Notes: generated from the letters alone by a model not told the origin. A stretch of 29,185 nt of DNA from CAYLSO01 sp964386525 (GCA_964386525.1 CAYLSO010000148.1:1-29185), one strand, 5' to 3'. Positions 1-12,057 are shown, counted from the stretch's first letter. Numbers and translations: made by a program.

Positions 1-1
1 C

Positions 2-235
2 TCGCGGGTCATGATCCACCAGCCGCTGGGCGGCGCGCAGGGCCAGACCACGGACGTCGAGATCTACACCCGCGAGATGCTCAAGATGAAGGAGCAGCTC
101 GAGGGCATCCTGGCCAAGCACACCGGCCAGCCGCTCGAAAAGGTCCGGCACGACACCGATCGCAACTACTTCATGTCGGCGGAGGATGCCAGGGCGTACG
201 GCGTCGTCGACGAAGTCATCGCGCGGCGCAAGTAG
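2..235 (+). CDS. clpP: ATP-dependent Clp protease proteolytic subunit ClpP, C-terminal part (5' end outside window)
   Basis: The window opens in frame inside clpP, so only about the last 77 residues are present. ClpP is the serine peptidase that forms the double heptameric chamber of the Clp protease and is fed by an unfoldase such as ClpX. The visible part begins SRVMIHQPLGGAQGQ, which contains the active-site histidine region (MIHQP). It continues into the helix HTGQPLEKVRHDTDR, which carries the catalytic aspartate in the DTDR context, and ends with the usual MSAEDARAYGVVDEV tail. The nucleophilic serine lies upstream of the window. clpX starts 22 nt after the stop, the classic clpP-clpX order, so the two are probably co-transcribed. 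The ATG at 11 is an internal methionine, not a start. Identification is secure; the true start cannot be seen. Confidence 0.95.
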   Translation, partial: SRVMIHQPLGGAQGQTTDVEIYTREMLKMKEQLEGILAKHTGQPLEKVRHDTDRNYFMSAEDARAYGVVDEVIARRK

Positions 236-257
236 CCGGGAGGGACGCGGTCCGACC

Positions 258-1517
<1,260 letters not shown>

Positions 1518-1548
1518 CCGCCGCGCGGCGGAGCGCCGGAGAGAGCCC

Positions 1549-4050
<2,502 letters not shown>

Positions 4051-4131
4051 TTCCCATCGCCTACAGGACATGGCGACGGAAATCCGAGCGAGATCTTCGG
4101 ATCAGCTGTGCGAAGCGAAGCGGCCCCCGCG

Positions 4132-4156
4132 GAGGCGACGCATGATGCGTCGCCTC
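4132..4156 (+). terminator. Strong hairpin after lon (probable terminator)
   Basis: A perfect 12-nt inverted repeat (GAGGCGACGCAT / ATGCGTCGCCTC) around one central base. It can fold as a 10-bp stem with a 5-nt loop. It lies 81 nt after the lon stop, in a non-coding gap, and is followed by TCGCATTTAAT rather than a clean U tract. It is best read as a transcript end or 3'-stabilising hairpin for clpP-clpX-lon. Because it is perfectly palindromic, an operator site for the downstream promoter is an alternative. Confidence 0.6.
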
Positions 4157-4183
4157 TCGCATTTAATCCCCCTCTGCTAGATT
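4157..4183 (+). promoter_or_regulatory. Candidate promoter for glcDEF
   Basis: Candidate -35 TCGCAT (4157-4162) and -10 TAGATT (4178-4183), with a 15-nt spacer that is short for sigma-70. The -10 matches the TAGnnT form seen at other gene starts in this window. The -35 is weak. The next feature is GGAGGA at 4191-4196, six bases before the glcD GTG start. Confidence 0.4.
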
Positions 4184-4202
4184 CGTCGGCGGAGGACCGC
4201 CT

Positions 4203-5699
4203 GTGACTGCTCTACCGCCACGCACATTCCGAGAAGTCCCCGAGAGCGGCCCGCGGCGCCCGGCCGCCGAGCGGCGCGGGCTGGCGCGCGAGCTGGCGCG
4301 GGTGGTGGGCGAGGGCGGCGTATTGTGGCGCGATCCCGAGCTGCTCACCTACGACGCCGACGGGCTTGTGCTCGAGAAGTTCTGGCCCGACCTCGTGGTG
4401 CTGCCGCGCGACACCGAGGAGGTGCGCGCCGTGCTGCGGCTGGCGGCGCGCGAGGCGTTGCCGGTGACGGCGCGAGGGGCGGGCACGGGGCTGGCCGGCG
4501 GCTGTCTGGCCGAGCAGGGGGGCATCGTGCTCTCGGTGGCGCGCCTCGACCGCATCCTGGCGATCGCGCCCGACGACCGCCTGGCGGTGGCGCAGCCGGG
4601 CGTGGTGAACCTCGACCTGACGAGCGCCGCCGCGGCATTCGGCCTCTACTACGCGCCCGACCCCTCCAGCCAGATGTCCTCCACCCTGGGCGGCAACCTC
4701 GCGGCCAACGCCGGCGGGCCGCACTGCCTGAAGTACGGGCAGACGCACCGGCACGTGCTGGGCTGCGTCTTCGTCACGCCCGAGGGCGAGGCGGTTCGGG
4801 TCGGCGGGCCGTCGGTCGGCGGGCCGGCTCTGGAGCTGCTCGGCCTGCTCGTCGGCTCCGAGGGGACGCTCGGTGTGGTCACGGAGCTGACCGTGCGTTT
4901 GACGAAGCAGCCGGAGGCGGTGCGCACTTTCCTGGCCTCCTTCGAGTCGGTCGAGGCGGCAAGCCAGGCCGTGTCCGACATCATCGCCGCCGGCATGGTG
5001 CCGGCCGCGCTGGAGATGATCGACCGGCTCGTGATCCAGGCGGTGGAGCCGTTCGTGACCGTGGGGTTGCCGCTCGATGCCGGGGCGGCTCTGCTCGTCG
5101 AGCTCGACGGGCCGCGCGCCGGCCTGGACCGCCGCGGGCGCGAGATCCGCGGCCTGTGCGAGGGCCGCGGCGCGACCGCCTTCCGCGAGGCCCGAGACGA
5201 CGCCGAGCGGGCGCTTCTGTGGAAGGCGCGCAAGGGGGCGTTCGGCGCCATGGGGCGCATCACCAGCGGCTTTGCCGTCATGGACGGGGTGGTGCCGCGC
5301 TCGCGCCTGCCGGAGGCGCTGCGGCGGGTCGCCGAGATCGGGCGGCACTATGGGCTGACCATCGCCAACGTGCTGCACGCCGGCGACGGCAACCTGCATC
5401 CGCACGTCCTCTACGACGTGGACGACCCCGACGCCGCCGGCCGCGCCGTGCGCGCCGCCCACGACATCCTGCGCGCCTGTGTCGAGCTGGGCGGATCGAT
5501 CTCGGGCGAGCACGGGGTGGGCAACGAGAAGCGCGAGCTGATGACCCTCCTCTACACGCCCGCCGACCTCGAGGCCATAGCCCGGGTCAAGCGGGTCTGC
5601 GATCCGGACGGGCGCTTGAACCCCGACAAGATCTTCCCGACCGGGCGCGAGCCCTACGTGCCGGGCCCGGCGGCGGGCGCGGCGGGCACGTGGATCTGA
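4203..5699 (+). CDS. glcD: Glycolate oxidase subunit GlcD (FAD-linked oxidase)
   Basis: A 498-residue flavoprotein of the FAD-binding type 4 / FAD-oxidase C family. In the GlcDEF complex it oxidises glycolate (or a similar 2-hydroxy acid) to glyoxylate. The PP-loop FAD-binding segment is ARGAGTGLAGG at about residues 88-98, followed by SSTLGGNLAANAGGPHCLKYG. The C-terminal domain has HAGDGNLHPH near 392 and SGEHGVGNEKR near 433, both hallmarks of the GlcD/D-lactate dehydrogenase group. The start is GTG with GGAGGA six bases upstream. glcE begins 2 nt after the stop. The substrate could instead be D-lactate or D-2-hydroxyglutarate, since sequence alone does not separate these. The adjacent glcE and glcF favour the three-subunit glycolate enzyme. 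Confidence 0.88.
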   Translation: MTALPPRTFREVPESGPRRPAAERRGLARELARVVGEGGVLWRDPELLTYDADGLVLEKFWPDLVVLPRDTEEVRAVLRLAAREALPVTARGAGTGLAGGCLAEQGGIVLSVARLDRILAIAPDDRLAVAQPGVVNLDLTSAAAAFGLYYAPDPSSQMSSTLGGNLAANAGGPHCLKYGQTHRHVLGCVFVTPEGEAVRVGGPSVGGPALELLGLLVGSEGTLGVVTELTVRLTKQPEAVRTFLASFESVEAASQAVSDIIAAGMVPAALEMIDRLVIQAVEPFVTVGLPLDAGAALLVELDGPRAGLDRRGREIRGLCEGRGATAFREARDDAERALLWKARKGAFGAMGRITSGFAVMDGVVPRSRLPEALRRVAEIGRHYGLTIANVLHAGDGNLHPHVLYDVDDPDAAGRAVRAAHDILRACVELGGSISGEHGVGNEKRELMTLLYTPADLEAIARVKRVCDPDGRLNPDKIFPTGREPYVPGPAAGAAGTWI

Positions 5700-5701
5700 C
5701 C

Positions 5702-6967
5702 ATGGCCGACGGAGCGGCGGGCGGCGACCGGCGGGCGGCGACCGGCGAGCCGTGGCGGGCCTGGGCGCGGCCGGCCGCGCGGGTCGAGCGGCCGGCGGAC
5801 GCAGCGGCGCTGGCGGCGCTTCTCGGCGACTGCGCGCGGGACGGCACGCCGCTGCTGGCCTGCGGCGCGGGCACCGCCCTGGCCGCGGGCGGGGCCCCCG
5901 AGGCGGCCGAGGTGGTCGTCTCTCTCGAGCGGCTCGGCGGCATCGTGGACTATGCGCCCGACGACCTCACTGTGACGGTGGGCGCCGGGGCGAGCCTGGC
6001 GGCGCTGGCCCTGATGCTCGCCGAGCGCGGCCAGTGGCTGCCGGGCGCGCCGGCGGCGGGCACGGCGGGCGGCCTGGTGGCGGCGGGCTTCACCGCGGCC
6101 GAGGGGCGGGAGCTCTACGGGCTGACGCGCGATCGGGTACTCGGCGTGCAGGTCGCGGGAGCGGACGGCTCGCTGACGCGCAGCGGGGGGCGCGTGGTGA
6201 AGAACGTCGCGGGCTACGACCTGCACCGCCTGCACGCCGGCGCGGGCGGGGCCTTCGGCGTGCTCACCGAGGTCTGCTTCCGTCTCGAGCCGATGCCCGA
6301 GCGCCGCGAGGTCGTGACCGTGGCGGCTGAGAGCCCGGCGGCGGCCGAGGCGGCGTGGCGGTGGCTGCGGCGCGAGGGTCCGGACCCGGCCGGCCTGGAG
6401 CTTGAGGTGTCGCGTGAAGGCGGGGCCCGGCTGCGGGCCTGCTTCCTCGGCGACGACGAGCCGGTGCGCGCGGCTGCGGCGGCCGCGCGCACCGGCTGGG
6501 AGAGGTGGGGGACGGTCGGGGAGGAGGGCCCGGAGGCGGCCGCGGCGGCGCCCGGCGCTCTCGCGCTCCGCCTGCTCACCGCGCCGTCGGGCGTCTTCGC
6601 CGCGCAGGCCCGCGCGGCCGAGCTGGCGCGCTCTCGCGGCCTGGCTCCCTCCATTCTCTCCGCTGCGAACGCCGGCGAGGTCCATGTGGCACTGGAAGGG
6701 GAGGCGGCGGCGCTGGGCGCTCTGCTCGCCGACGTCGCCGCCCGCGCCCGTGTCGGCGAGTGGCACTACCGGGTCGACGACCAGCCGCCCGGGTGGACCG
6801 CGGGTGTCCCCCCGTGGTCGGCGGAACCGGCTGCGCTGCGGCTGCTGGCGCGGCTGAAGGCGGCGTTCGACCCGCGCGGGGTTCTGCGGCCGGGCTCCTA
6901 CTCCGCGGCGCGGCTCGCGAGCGCGGCCACCTTCTTCGAGCGCGGCTCGCAGGGGGACGGGCGATGA
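5702..6967 (+). CDS. glcE: Glycolate oxidase FAD-binding subunit GlcE
   Basis: A 421-residue second FAD-binding type 4 subunit, more divergent than GlcD and very Ala-rich. The recognisable FAD-binding core is LLACGAGTALAAGG near residues 56-69, followed by LTVTVGAGASLAAL. The conserved segment GGRVVKNVAGYDLHRLHAG near 162-180 is typical of GlcE and helps fix the assignment. The C-terminus ends with DPRGVLRPG, the usual end motif of these oxidases. It starts with ATG 2 nt after glcD and its stop overlaps the glcF start (ATGA), so translation of the three subunits is probably coupled. The N-terminal 20 or so residues (MADGAAGGDRRAATG) look like a low-complexity lead-in, and a slightly later start cannot be excluded. 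Confidence 0.85.
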   Translation: MADGAAGGDRRAATGEPWRAWARPAARVERPADAAALAALLGDCARDGTPLLACGAGTALAAGGAPEAAEVVVSLERLGGIVDYAPDDLTVTVGAGASLAALALMLAERGQWLPGAPAAGTAGGLVAAGFTAAEGRELYGLTRDRVLGVQVAGADGSLTRSGGRVVKNVAGYDLHRLHAGAGGAFGVLTEVCFRLEPMPERREVVTVAAESPAAAEAAWRWLRREGPDPAGLELEVSREGGARLRACFLGDDEPVRAAAAAARTGWERWGTVGEEGPEAAAAAPGALALRLLTAPSGVFAAQARAAELARSRGLAPSILSAANAGEVHVALEGEAAALGALLADVAARARVGEWHYRVDDQPPGWTAGVPPWSAEPAALRLLARLKAAFDPRGVLRPGSYSAARLASAATFFERGSQGDGR

Positions 6968-8316
6968 CGGATCGCCGCGTGGCGTCCGGTCTCGAGCCGG
7001 CGCGGACGGCGCTGCCGCGGCCGGCGCTGCTGGCTTGCGTGCACTGCGGCCTGTGCCTGAGCGCCTGCCCGACCTACCGCGAGCTCAAGCTCGAGCCCGA
7101 CTCGCCGCGCGGGCGCCTCTACCTCATGCGGGCGATGGAGGAGGGGCGGCTGGCGGCGGGCCCCGACGCCGTGCGCCACCTCGACCTGTGCTTGAACTGC
7201 CGTGCCTGCGAGACGGCCTGCCCGGCGGGCGTGCACTACGGCGACCTCTTCGAGCGCACGCGCGCCCGGCTGATCGAAGCGGGGCGCGCTTCGTGGACGG
7301 TGCGCGCCGGGGGGGCCGTCCTGCGCGGCCTCTTCCACCCGTGGGAACGGATCGAGGCTACGGCCGACGTGCTGCGGCTGGCGCAGAGCCTGGGACTCGT
7401 GCGGCTGGCGGCGGGGGGGATGGGGGCGCGGCTGTTGCCGCCCGGCCTGCGGCTGGCCGCACAGCTCTTGCCGCGCGTGCCGGCGCGCGCCGAGCGGGCG
7501 CTGCCGGCCGGGACGCACGCCGCCTACGAGCCGCACCGCTCGCGGCCTCGGGCCCGCGTCGGGCTGGTGGCCACCTGCGTGGTGCAGCCGCTCTACCCGC
7601 AGGTGAACCGCGCGCTGCTCCACCTGCTGCGCCTGGCCGGCTGCGAGGTGGTCGTGCCGGAGGGGCAGACCTGCTGCGGGTCGCTCTTCGTCCACGCCGG
7701 GCTGCGCGACGAGGCGCGGGGGCTGGCGCGCGCCACGCTGCGCGTCTTCCCGGAAGACCTCGACTTCGTCGTGACGGCCGCGGCCGGCTGCGGCGCGACC
7801 CTCAAGGAGTACGCGAACCTCTTCACGCCCGACGCCGCCGGGGCCGAAGAGCGCGGCCGGGCCGCGGCCTTCGCCGCCCGGGTGCGCGACGGGCTCGAGC
7901 TGCTGGCGGAGCTGGGCCTGCCGCCGGCGCAGCGGCCGGTGGTCGATCGCATCGCCGTGCACGATCCCTGCCACCTGGCACACGCTCAACGCGTGCGCGA
8001 GGCGCCGCGCCGCCTGCTGTGCTCGCTGCCCGGGGCGGAGGTCGTGGACCTCGCCGACAGCGACCGCTGTTGCGGCAGCGCCGGCGTCTACAACCTGCAG
8101 CACCCCGAGATCGCCGGGCCGCTGCTCGAGCAGAAGCTGGCGTCGGTGCGCGCCGCGGCGCCGACCGTGGTGGCGGTGGCGAACCCGGGCTGCCTGCTGC
8201 ACATGGAGGCGGGGGCGCGGCAGAGGGGTCTGACGGTGCGTTTCGCGCATCCGCTGGAGATCGTCGCGGCCGCCTACCCGGAGCCCACGCCGGGCGCGGC
8301 AGGGAGCCGCCCGTGA
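6964..8316 (+). CDS. glcF: Glycolate oxidase iron-sulfur subunit GlcF
   Basis: A 450-residue electron-transfer subunit with two 4Fe-4S ferredoxin motifs: C25-C28-C31-C35 (CVHCGLCLSACP) and C76-C79-C82-C86 (CLNCRACETACP). Two cysteine-rich CCG domains follow, with TCCGS near 237 and RCCGSAGVYN near 369, plus ANPGCLLHMEAG close to the end. This is the architecture of GlcF, which passes electrons from the flavin subunits towards quinone at the inner face of the membrane. The start ATG overlaps the glcE stop in ATGA, and its own stop overlaps the next gene in GTGA. All eight cluster cysteines are intact. Confidence 0.9.
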   Translation: MTDRRVASGLEPARTALPRPALLACVHCGLCLSACPTYRELKLEPDSPRGRLYLMRAMEEGRLAAGPDAVRHLDLCLNCRACETACPAGVHYGDLFERTRARLIEAGRASWTVRAGGAVLRGLFHPWERIEATADVLRLAQSLGLVRLAAGGMGARLLPPGLRLAAQLLPRVPARAERALPAGTHAAYEPHRSRPRARVGLVATCVVQPLYPQVNRALLHLLRLAGCEVVVPEGQTCCGSLFVHAGLRDEARGLARATLRVFPEDLDFVVTAAAGCGATLKEYANLFTPDAAGAEERGRAAAFAARVRDGLELLAELGLPPAQRPVVDRIAVHDPCHLAHAQRVREAPRRLLCSLPGAEVVDLADSDRCCGSAGVYNLQHPEIAGPLLEQKLASVRAAAPTVVAVANPGCLLHMEAGARQRGLTVRFAHPLEIVAAAYPEPTPGAAGSRP

Positions 8317-9011
8317 CCGTCCGCGTCCTGTTCTTCGCGCATCTGCGCGAGGCGACCGGGTCGGCGCAAGCCGACATCGAGTTGCCGGCCGGGGCGACGC
8401 TTGAGAATCTACGTGAAGCACTGGCGGCGCGGTGGCCGGCGCTGGGCGGTTATCTGAGCCGCTTCCCGGCGGCGGTGAACGGGACCGTGGTGCGCGGCGC
8501 GCCGGCGTTGGCCGAGGGCGACGAGGTGGCGTGGTTGCCGCCGGTGGCGGGGGGCTCGGGCGGGCCGGCGGGAGGGGCGGTGGTGGAGGCGGGGCTCACG
8601 CGCGACCCCCTCGACCCGCAGGCGCTGGCCCGCGCCGTGGCCGCGCCCGGTGCCGGGGCGGTCGTGGTCTTCACCGGCACGGTGCGCGACCACGAGGGGG
8701 AGCGGCGCGTCGAGCGGCTCGAGTACGAGGCCTACGAGAGCCTCGCCGGCGAGCGTCTGCGCGCGGTCGCGCGGGAGGCGCTGGCGCGCTGGCCGGGCTC
8801 GCGCATCGCCGTGGCCCACCGCGTCGGGACGCTGACGGTGGGCGAGGCGAGCGCGGTCATCGCCGTGGCGGCCGCGCACCGGGCCGAGGCCTTCGACTGC
8901 TGCCGCCACATCCTGGAGCGGCTCAAGAAGAGCGTGCCCATCTGGAAGAAGTCCTACGGACCGGGCGGGGCCGCATGGGTCGAAGGCGCGCCGTACGACG
9001 ACGCGCCCTGA
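8313..9011 (+). CDS. moaX: Fused MoaD-MoaE molybdopterin synthase (MoaX-like)
   Basis: A 232-residue protein joining both subunits of molybdopterin synthase, which adds two sulfurs to cyclic pyranopterin monophosphate in molybdenum cofactor synthesis. Residues 1-81 are a ubiquitin-like MoaD domain (VRVLFFAHLREATG at the start, WLPPVAGG at the end). G80-G81 matches the free MoaD C-terminus. A short Gly/Ala linker (82-89) leads into a MoaE domain from about 90. Its active-site lysines are K205 and K212 in LKKSVPIWKK, seven apart like K119/K126 of E. coli MoaE. MoaD must expose its terminal glycine to be thiocarboxylated, so cleavage after G81 is expected, as known for mycobacterial MoaX. The start is GTG in GTGA overlap with glcF. 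No other Mo-cofactor gene is nearby. Confidence 0.9.
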   Translation: MTVRVLFFAHLREATGSAQADIELPAGATLENLREALAARWPALGGYLSRFPAAVNGTVVRGAPALAEGDEVAWLPPVAGGSGGPAGGAVVEAGLTRDPLDPQALARAVAAPGAGAVVVFTGTVRDHEGERRVERLEYEAYESLAGERLRAVAREALARWPGSRIAVAHRVGTLTVGEASAVIAVAAAHRAEAFDCCRHILERLKKSVPIWKKSYGPGGAAWVEGAPYDDAP

Positions 9012-9057
9012 GCCCCAAGCCGGACTTGCCGCGGGCGGACCGTGGGCCGCCTCGCTC

Positions 9058-9085
9058 TTGCATGTCACACGCCCTCTGCTAGCAT
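9058..9085 (+). promoter_or_regulatory. Candidate promoter for purA
   Basis: TTGCAT (9058-9063), a 16-nt spacer and TAGCAT (9080-9085) lie in the 147-nt gap between the fused molybdopterin synthase gene and purA. Transcription would begin near 9092, giving a leader of about 65 nt. The leader contains AGGGAGGGG at 9143-9151 just before the purA ATG. Confidence 0.5.
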
Positions 9086-9158
9086 GCCTCGTCCCTCGCC
9101 GGGCGTGGCACGTGCCGCCCGGGCCGCGGGCCGCCGGCCACCAGGGAGGGGATCCGCG

Positions 9159-10427
9159 ATGCCGTGCACCATCGTGCTGGGCGCCCAGTGGGGCGACGAG
9201 GGCAAGGGAAAGATCGTCGATCTGCTCGCCGCCGAGCACGACTGGGTGGTGCGCTACCAGGGCGGGCCGAACGCCGGCCACAGCGTCATCTACCAGGGAC
9301 AGACGGTGGTCCTGCACCTGGTCCCCTCCGGCATCCTGCGCCCGGCGGTCCGCTGCGTCATCGGCAACGGCGTCGTGGTGGACCCCGAAGCGCTGGTCGG
9401 CGAGCTGGCGGAGCTGGCCCGGCTCGGCGTCAGCGCCGGGGGGCGCCTGCTGCTCTCCGCGGACGCGCACGTCATCCTGCCCTACCACCGCGCCGCCGAG
9501 CGCGAGCGCGAGGCGGGGCCGGCCGCCGTGGGCACCACGCAGCGGGGCATCGGCCCGGCCTACGAGGACAAGGCCGCGCGCGTCGGGGTGCGGGCCGGCG
9601 ACTTGCTGGACCGCGCCGCCCTGGAAGCCGGCGTGGCGGCGGTGCGCGCGCGGGTGGCGGCGCGCCTGGCCAGCTCCAGCGACCTGCCGGCGGTCGCGGA
9701 CGTCGTGGCCCGCTGCCTGGAGCTGGGCCGGCAGCTCGCCCCGTACATCGGCGAGACGCGCACGCCGTTGTGGGACGCGCTGGAGCGCGGCGAGCGCGTC
9801 CTGCTCGAGGGCGCCCAGGGCACGCTGCTCGACCTCGACCACGGCACCTACCCGTTCGTCACCTCGTCGAGCGCGGCCGCCGGCGGGGGCCTCACCGGCA
9901 GCGGCATCGGGCCGCGGCGCATCGATCGCGTGGTGGGCGTGGCCAAGGCGTATGCGACCCGCGTCGGGCTGGGGCCGTTCCCCACGGAGCTCACGGGCGA
10001 GATGGGTGACCGCATCCGCGAGGAGGGGGCCGAGTACGGCGCGACCACCGGGCGGCCGCGCCGCTGCGGCTGGCTCGACGCCGTCGCCCTGCGCTACGCG
10101 GCGCGCCTCAACGGCCTCGACGAGCTGATGGTCACCAAGCTCGACGTCCTCGACGGGCTCGACCGCATCGCGGTCGCCGTCGACTACCGCGGGCCGGACG
10201 GGAAGAGCACCGGCTTCGCGCCCGGCGCCCGGCAGCTCGCCGCCTGCCGGCCCGTGTACGAATGGCACGAGGGGTGGCAGGCCTCGACGCGCGCCGCCCG
10301 CCGCTGGTCCGATCTGCCGGCGCGCGCCCGCGCCTACCTGGCGCGGGTGGCCGAGCTGGCCGGCGTGCCGGTGTCGCGCGTCTCGGTGGGCCCCGAGCGC
10401 GAGGCGACGCTGGCCGCTTCCCTCTGA
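9159..10427 (+). CDS. purA: Adenylosuccinate synthetase
   Basis: A 422-residue cytosolic enzyme joining IMP and aspartate with GTP hydrolysis to give adenylosuccinate, the first committed step to AMP. The N-terminal P-loop is WGDEGKGK at residues 11-18, with the catalytic Asp and Lys of the family. NAGHSV, GTTQRGIGPAYEDK, LLEGAQGTLLDLDHGTYPF and TTGRPRRCGWLD follow in the correct order. The length is close to the 430 residues usual for the family. The start ATG 9159 (MPCTIVLGAQWGDEGKGK) has AGGGAGGGG upstream. The reading frame is open from 9042, but the extra N-terminal part has no family similarity and includes the promoter. It appears to be transcribed from its own promoter. Confidence 0.97.
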   Translation: MPCTIVLGAQWGDEGKGKIVDLLAAEHDWVVRYQGGPNAGHSVIYQGQTVVLHLVPSGILRPAVRCVIGNGVVVDPEALVGELAELARLGVSAGGRLLLSADAHVILPYHRAAEREREAGPAAVGTTQRGIGPAYEDKAARVGVRAGDLLDRAALEAGVAAVRARVAARLASSSDLPAVADVVARCLELGRQLAPYIGETRTPLWDALERGERVLLEGAQGTLLDLDHGTYPFVTSSSAAAGGGLTGSGIGPRRIDRVVGVAKAYATRVGLGPFPTELTGEMGDRIREEGAEYGATTGRPRRCGWLDAVALRYAARLNGLDELMVTKLDVLDGLDRIAVAVDYRGPDGKSTGFAPGARQLAACRPVYEWHEGWQASTRAARRWSDLPARARAYLARVAELAGVPVSRVSVGPEREATLAASL

Positions 10428-10468
10428 TAGACTCTCCGGTGTCGCGGCCGCGACCCGGGGGGGTTCTC

Positions 10469-11977
10469 ATGCCACGCATCCGACGCGCTCTGCTCCTCGC
10501 GCTGGTCGGGCTCGCGCTCTCCGCTGCGCGCCCCGCGCCCGCCGGCGCCGCCACCACCGTGCGCGTCGCCGCCGGGCTCAGCCGGCCGCTCTACGCCACC
10601 GCTCCGGCCGGCGATCCCCGGCTCTTCATCGTCGAGCAGCGTGGCACGGTGCGCGTCTTGGCGCGGGGCCAGCTCCTGGCCGCTCTCTTCCTCGACATCG
10701 ACTCGCTGGTGATCGACACGGCGGGCAGCGACGAGCGCGGGCTGCTGGGCCTCGCCTTCCACCCGGCCTACCCCGACAGCCCGTACTGCTACGTGAACTA
10801 CGTGAGGGTCGTAGGGAGCGCCAACGAGACCGTGATCGCCCGCTACCGCACCGCCGCCGGCGACCCCGACCGCGCCGACCACACATCGGCGCGCATCCTG
10901 CTCGTCATCCCGCAGCCCTACACCAATCACAAGGGCGGCAACCTGGCCTTCGGGCCCGACGGCTATCTCTACGTCGGCATGGGGGACGGCGGCTCGGGCG
11001 GCGACCCGCAGGACCGCGCGCAGAACGGGCTCGAGCTGCTCGGCAAGATGCTGCGCCTCGACGTGGACCGCGCCGCTCCGGGCCTGGCCTACGCCATCCC
11101 GCCGGACAACCCCTTCGCGGGCGACCCCGCCTTCCGGGCCGAGATCTGGAGCTCCGGCCTGCGCAACCCGTACCGCTGGAGCTTCGACCGCGACAGCGGC
11201 GACCTGTGGATCGCCGACGTCGGGCAAAACCTGTGGGAGGAGATCGACTACCAGCCGGCCGCCAGCCGCGGCGGCGAGAACTGGGGCTGGCGGCTGATGG
11301 AGGGCCTGCACTGCTACAACCCGCCGTCCGCGTGCGGCTCCGACACGCTCGACCTGCCGATCCACGAGTACGACCACGGCGGCGGCCGCTGCTCGATCAC
11401 CGGCGGCTTCGTCTACCGCGGCGACTCCATCCCCGCCCTGCAAGGGGCGTACTTCTTCGCCGACTTCTGCTCGAACCAGATCTGGACGCTGCGCCGCGCC
11501 GGCGGTGCAGCCACCGAGGTGGTGGACCGCACCGCCGAGCTGGCTCCCGGCGGGGGCTTGGCCCTCGGCGCCGTCGCGGGCTTCGGCGAGGACGGCTTCG
11601 GGGAGCTCTACGTCGTGGACCGCGGCAGCGGCACCAACGGCGAGGTCTACAAGATCGTCGCGGCGGCCACGGGCGTCGTCCCGCCGCCGGCCGGACCCCT
11701 GGGCCTCGCGCTCGGCCCGGCCGTGCCCGACCCGTTCATCGCCGTCACGCGCTTCGGCGTGCGGCTCGAGCGCGCCGGGCGCCTGGACGTGCGCATCCTC
11801 GACGCCGCCGGCCGCCGGGTCGCCACGCTCGCCTCCGGGCCGCGCGACCCGGGCGACTACTCCTTCGCGTGGGACGGCCGGGGACGCGACGGGCGCGCCG
11901 CGCCGCCCGGCGTCTATCTGCTGCGCGTCGCGCTCGACGGCGGCGTTCTGACGCGCACGTTGCACCTGGCGCGGTAG
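10469..11977 (+). CDS. Secreted PQQ-dependent sugar dehydrogenase with C-terminal FlgD-like module
   Basis: A 502-residue exported protein. A signal peptide (MPRIRRALLLALVGLALSAA, cleavage probably after PAGA near residue 27) precedes a six-bladed propeller of the soluble glucose / aldose sugar dehydrogenase family. Family signatures are NHKGGNL at 153-159, DGYLYVGMGDGG, and SGLRNPYRWSFD near 230. The enzyme would oxidise sugars in the periplasm or outside the cell using PQQ and calcium, but the substrate cannot be read from sequence. The last 95 residues form a separate FlgD-like Ig module (VRILDAAGRRVATL, then GVYLLRVALDGG), common at the ends of secreted proteins in FCB-type bacteria. The start ATG follows a G-rich stretch (10457-10463). 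No PQQ biosynthesis gene is in the window. Confidence 0.85.
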   Translation: MPRIRRALLLALVGLALSAARPAPAGAATTVRVAAGLSRPLYATAPAGDPRLFIVEQRGTVRVLARGQLLAALFLDIDSLVIDTAGSDERGLLGLAFHPAYPDSPYCYVNYVRVVGSANETVIARYRTAAGDPDRADHTSARILLVIPQPYTNHKGGNLAFGPDGYLYVGMGDGGSGGDPQDRAQNGLELLGKMLRLDVDRAAPGLAYAIPPDNPFAGDPAFRAEIWSSGLRNPYRWSFDRDSGDLWIADVGQNLWEEIDYQPAASRGGENWGWRLMEGLHCYNPPSACGSDTLDLPIHEYDHGGGRCSITGGFVYRGDSIPALQGAYFFADFCSNQIWTLRRAGGAATEVVDRTAELAPGGGLALGAVAGFGEDGFGELYVVDRGSGTNGEVYKIVAAATGVVPPPAGPLGLALGPAVPDPFIAVTRFGVRLERAGRLDVRILDAAGRRVATLASGPRDPGDYSFAWDGRGRDGRAAPPGVYLLRVALDGGVLTRTLHLAR

Positions 11978-12007
11978 AGGCGCCCGGCTCGTTCTCCCGC
12001 GGGTGGC

Positions 12008-12036
12008 TTGACCCGAGTCCCGGGATTGGGTTTGCT
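12008..12036 (+). promoter_or_regulatory. Candidate promoter for PafA-like phosphatase
   Basis: TTGACC (12008-12013), a 17-nt spacer and TTTGCT (12031-12036). The -35 is a near-perfect sigma-70 hexamer but the -10 is poor. It sits in the 80-nt gap after the sugar dehydrogenase gene, just upstream of GGGAGGG (12044-12050) and the GTG start at 12058. Confidence 0.4.
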
Positions 12037-12057
12037 GCCGGGTGGGAGGGTCACGCG

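Noticed and set aside
9033..9052. GGGCGG/CCGCCT hairpin after the fused molybdopterin synthase gene as a terminator
   Set aside because: Only six pairs including one G-U, and no U tract. It is too weak to call in DNA this GC-rich.
10428..10433. TAGACT right after purA as a -10 for the sugar dehydrogenase gene
   Set aside because: There is no TTG-like -35 at 15-19 nt, and it adjoins the purA stop, so the resemblance may be chance.
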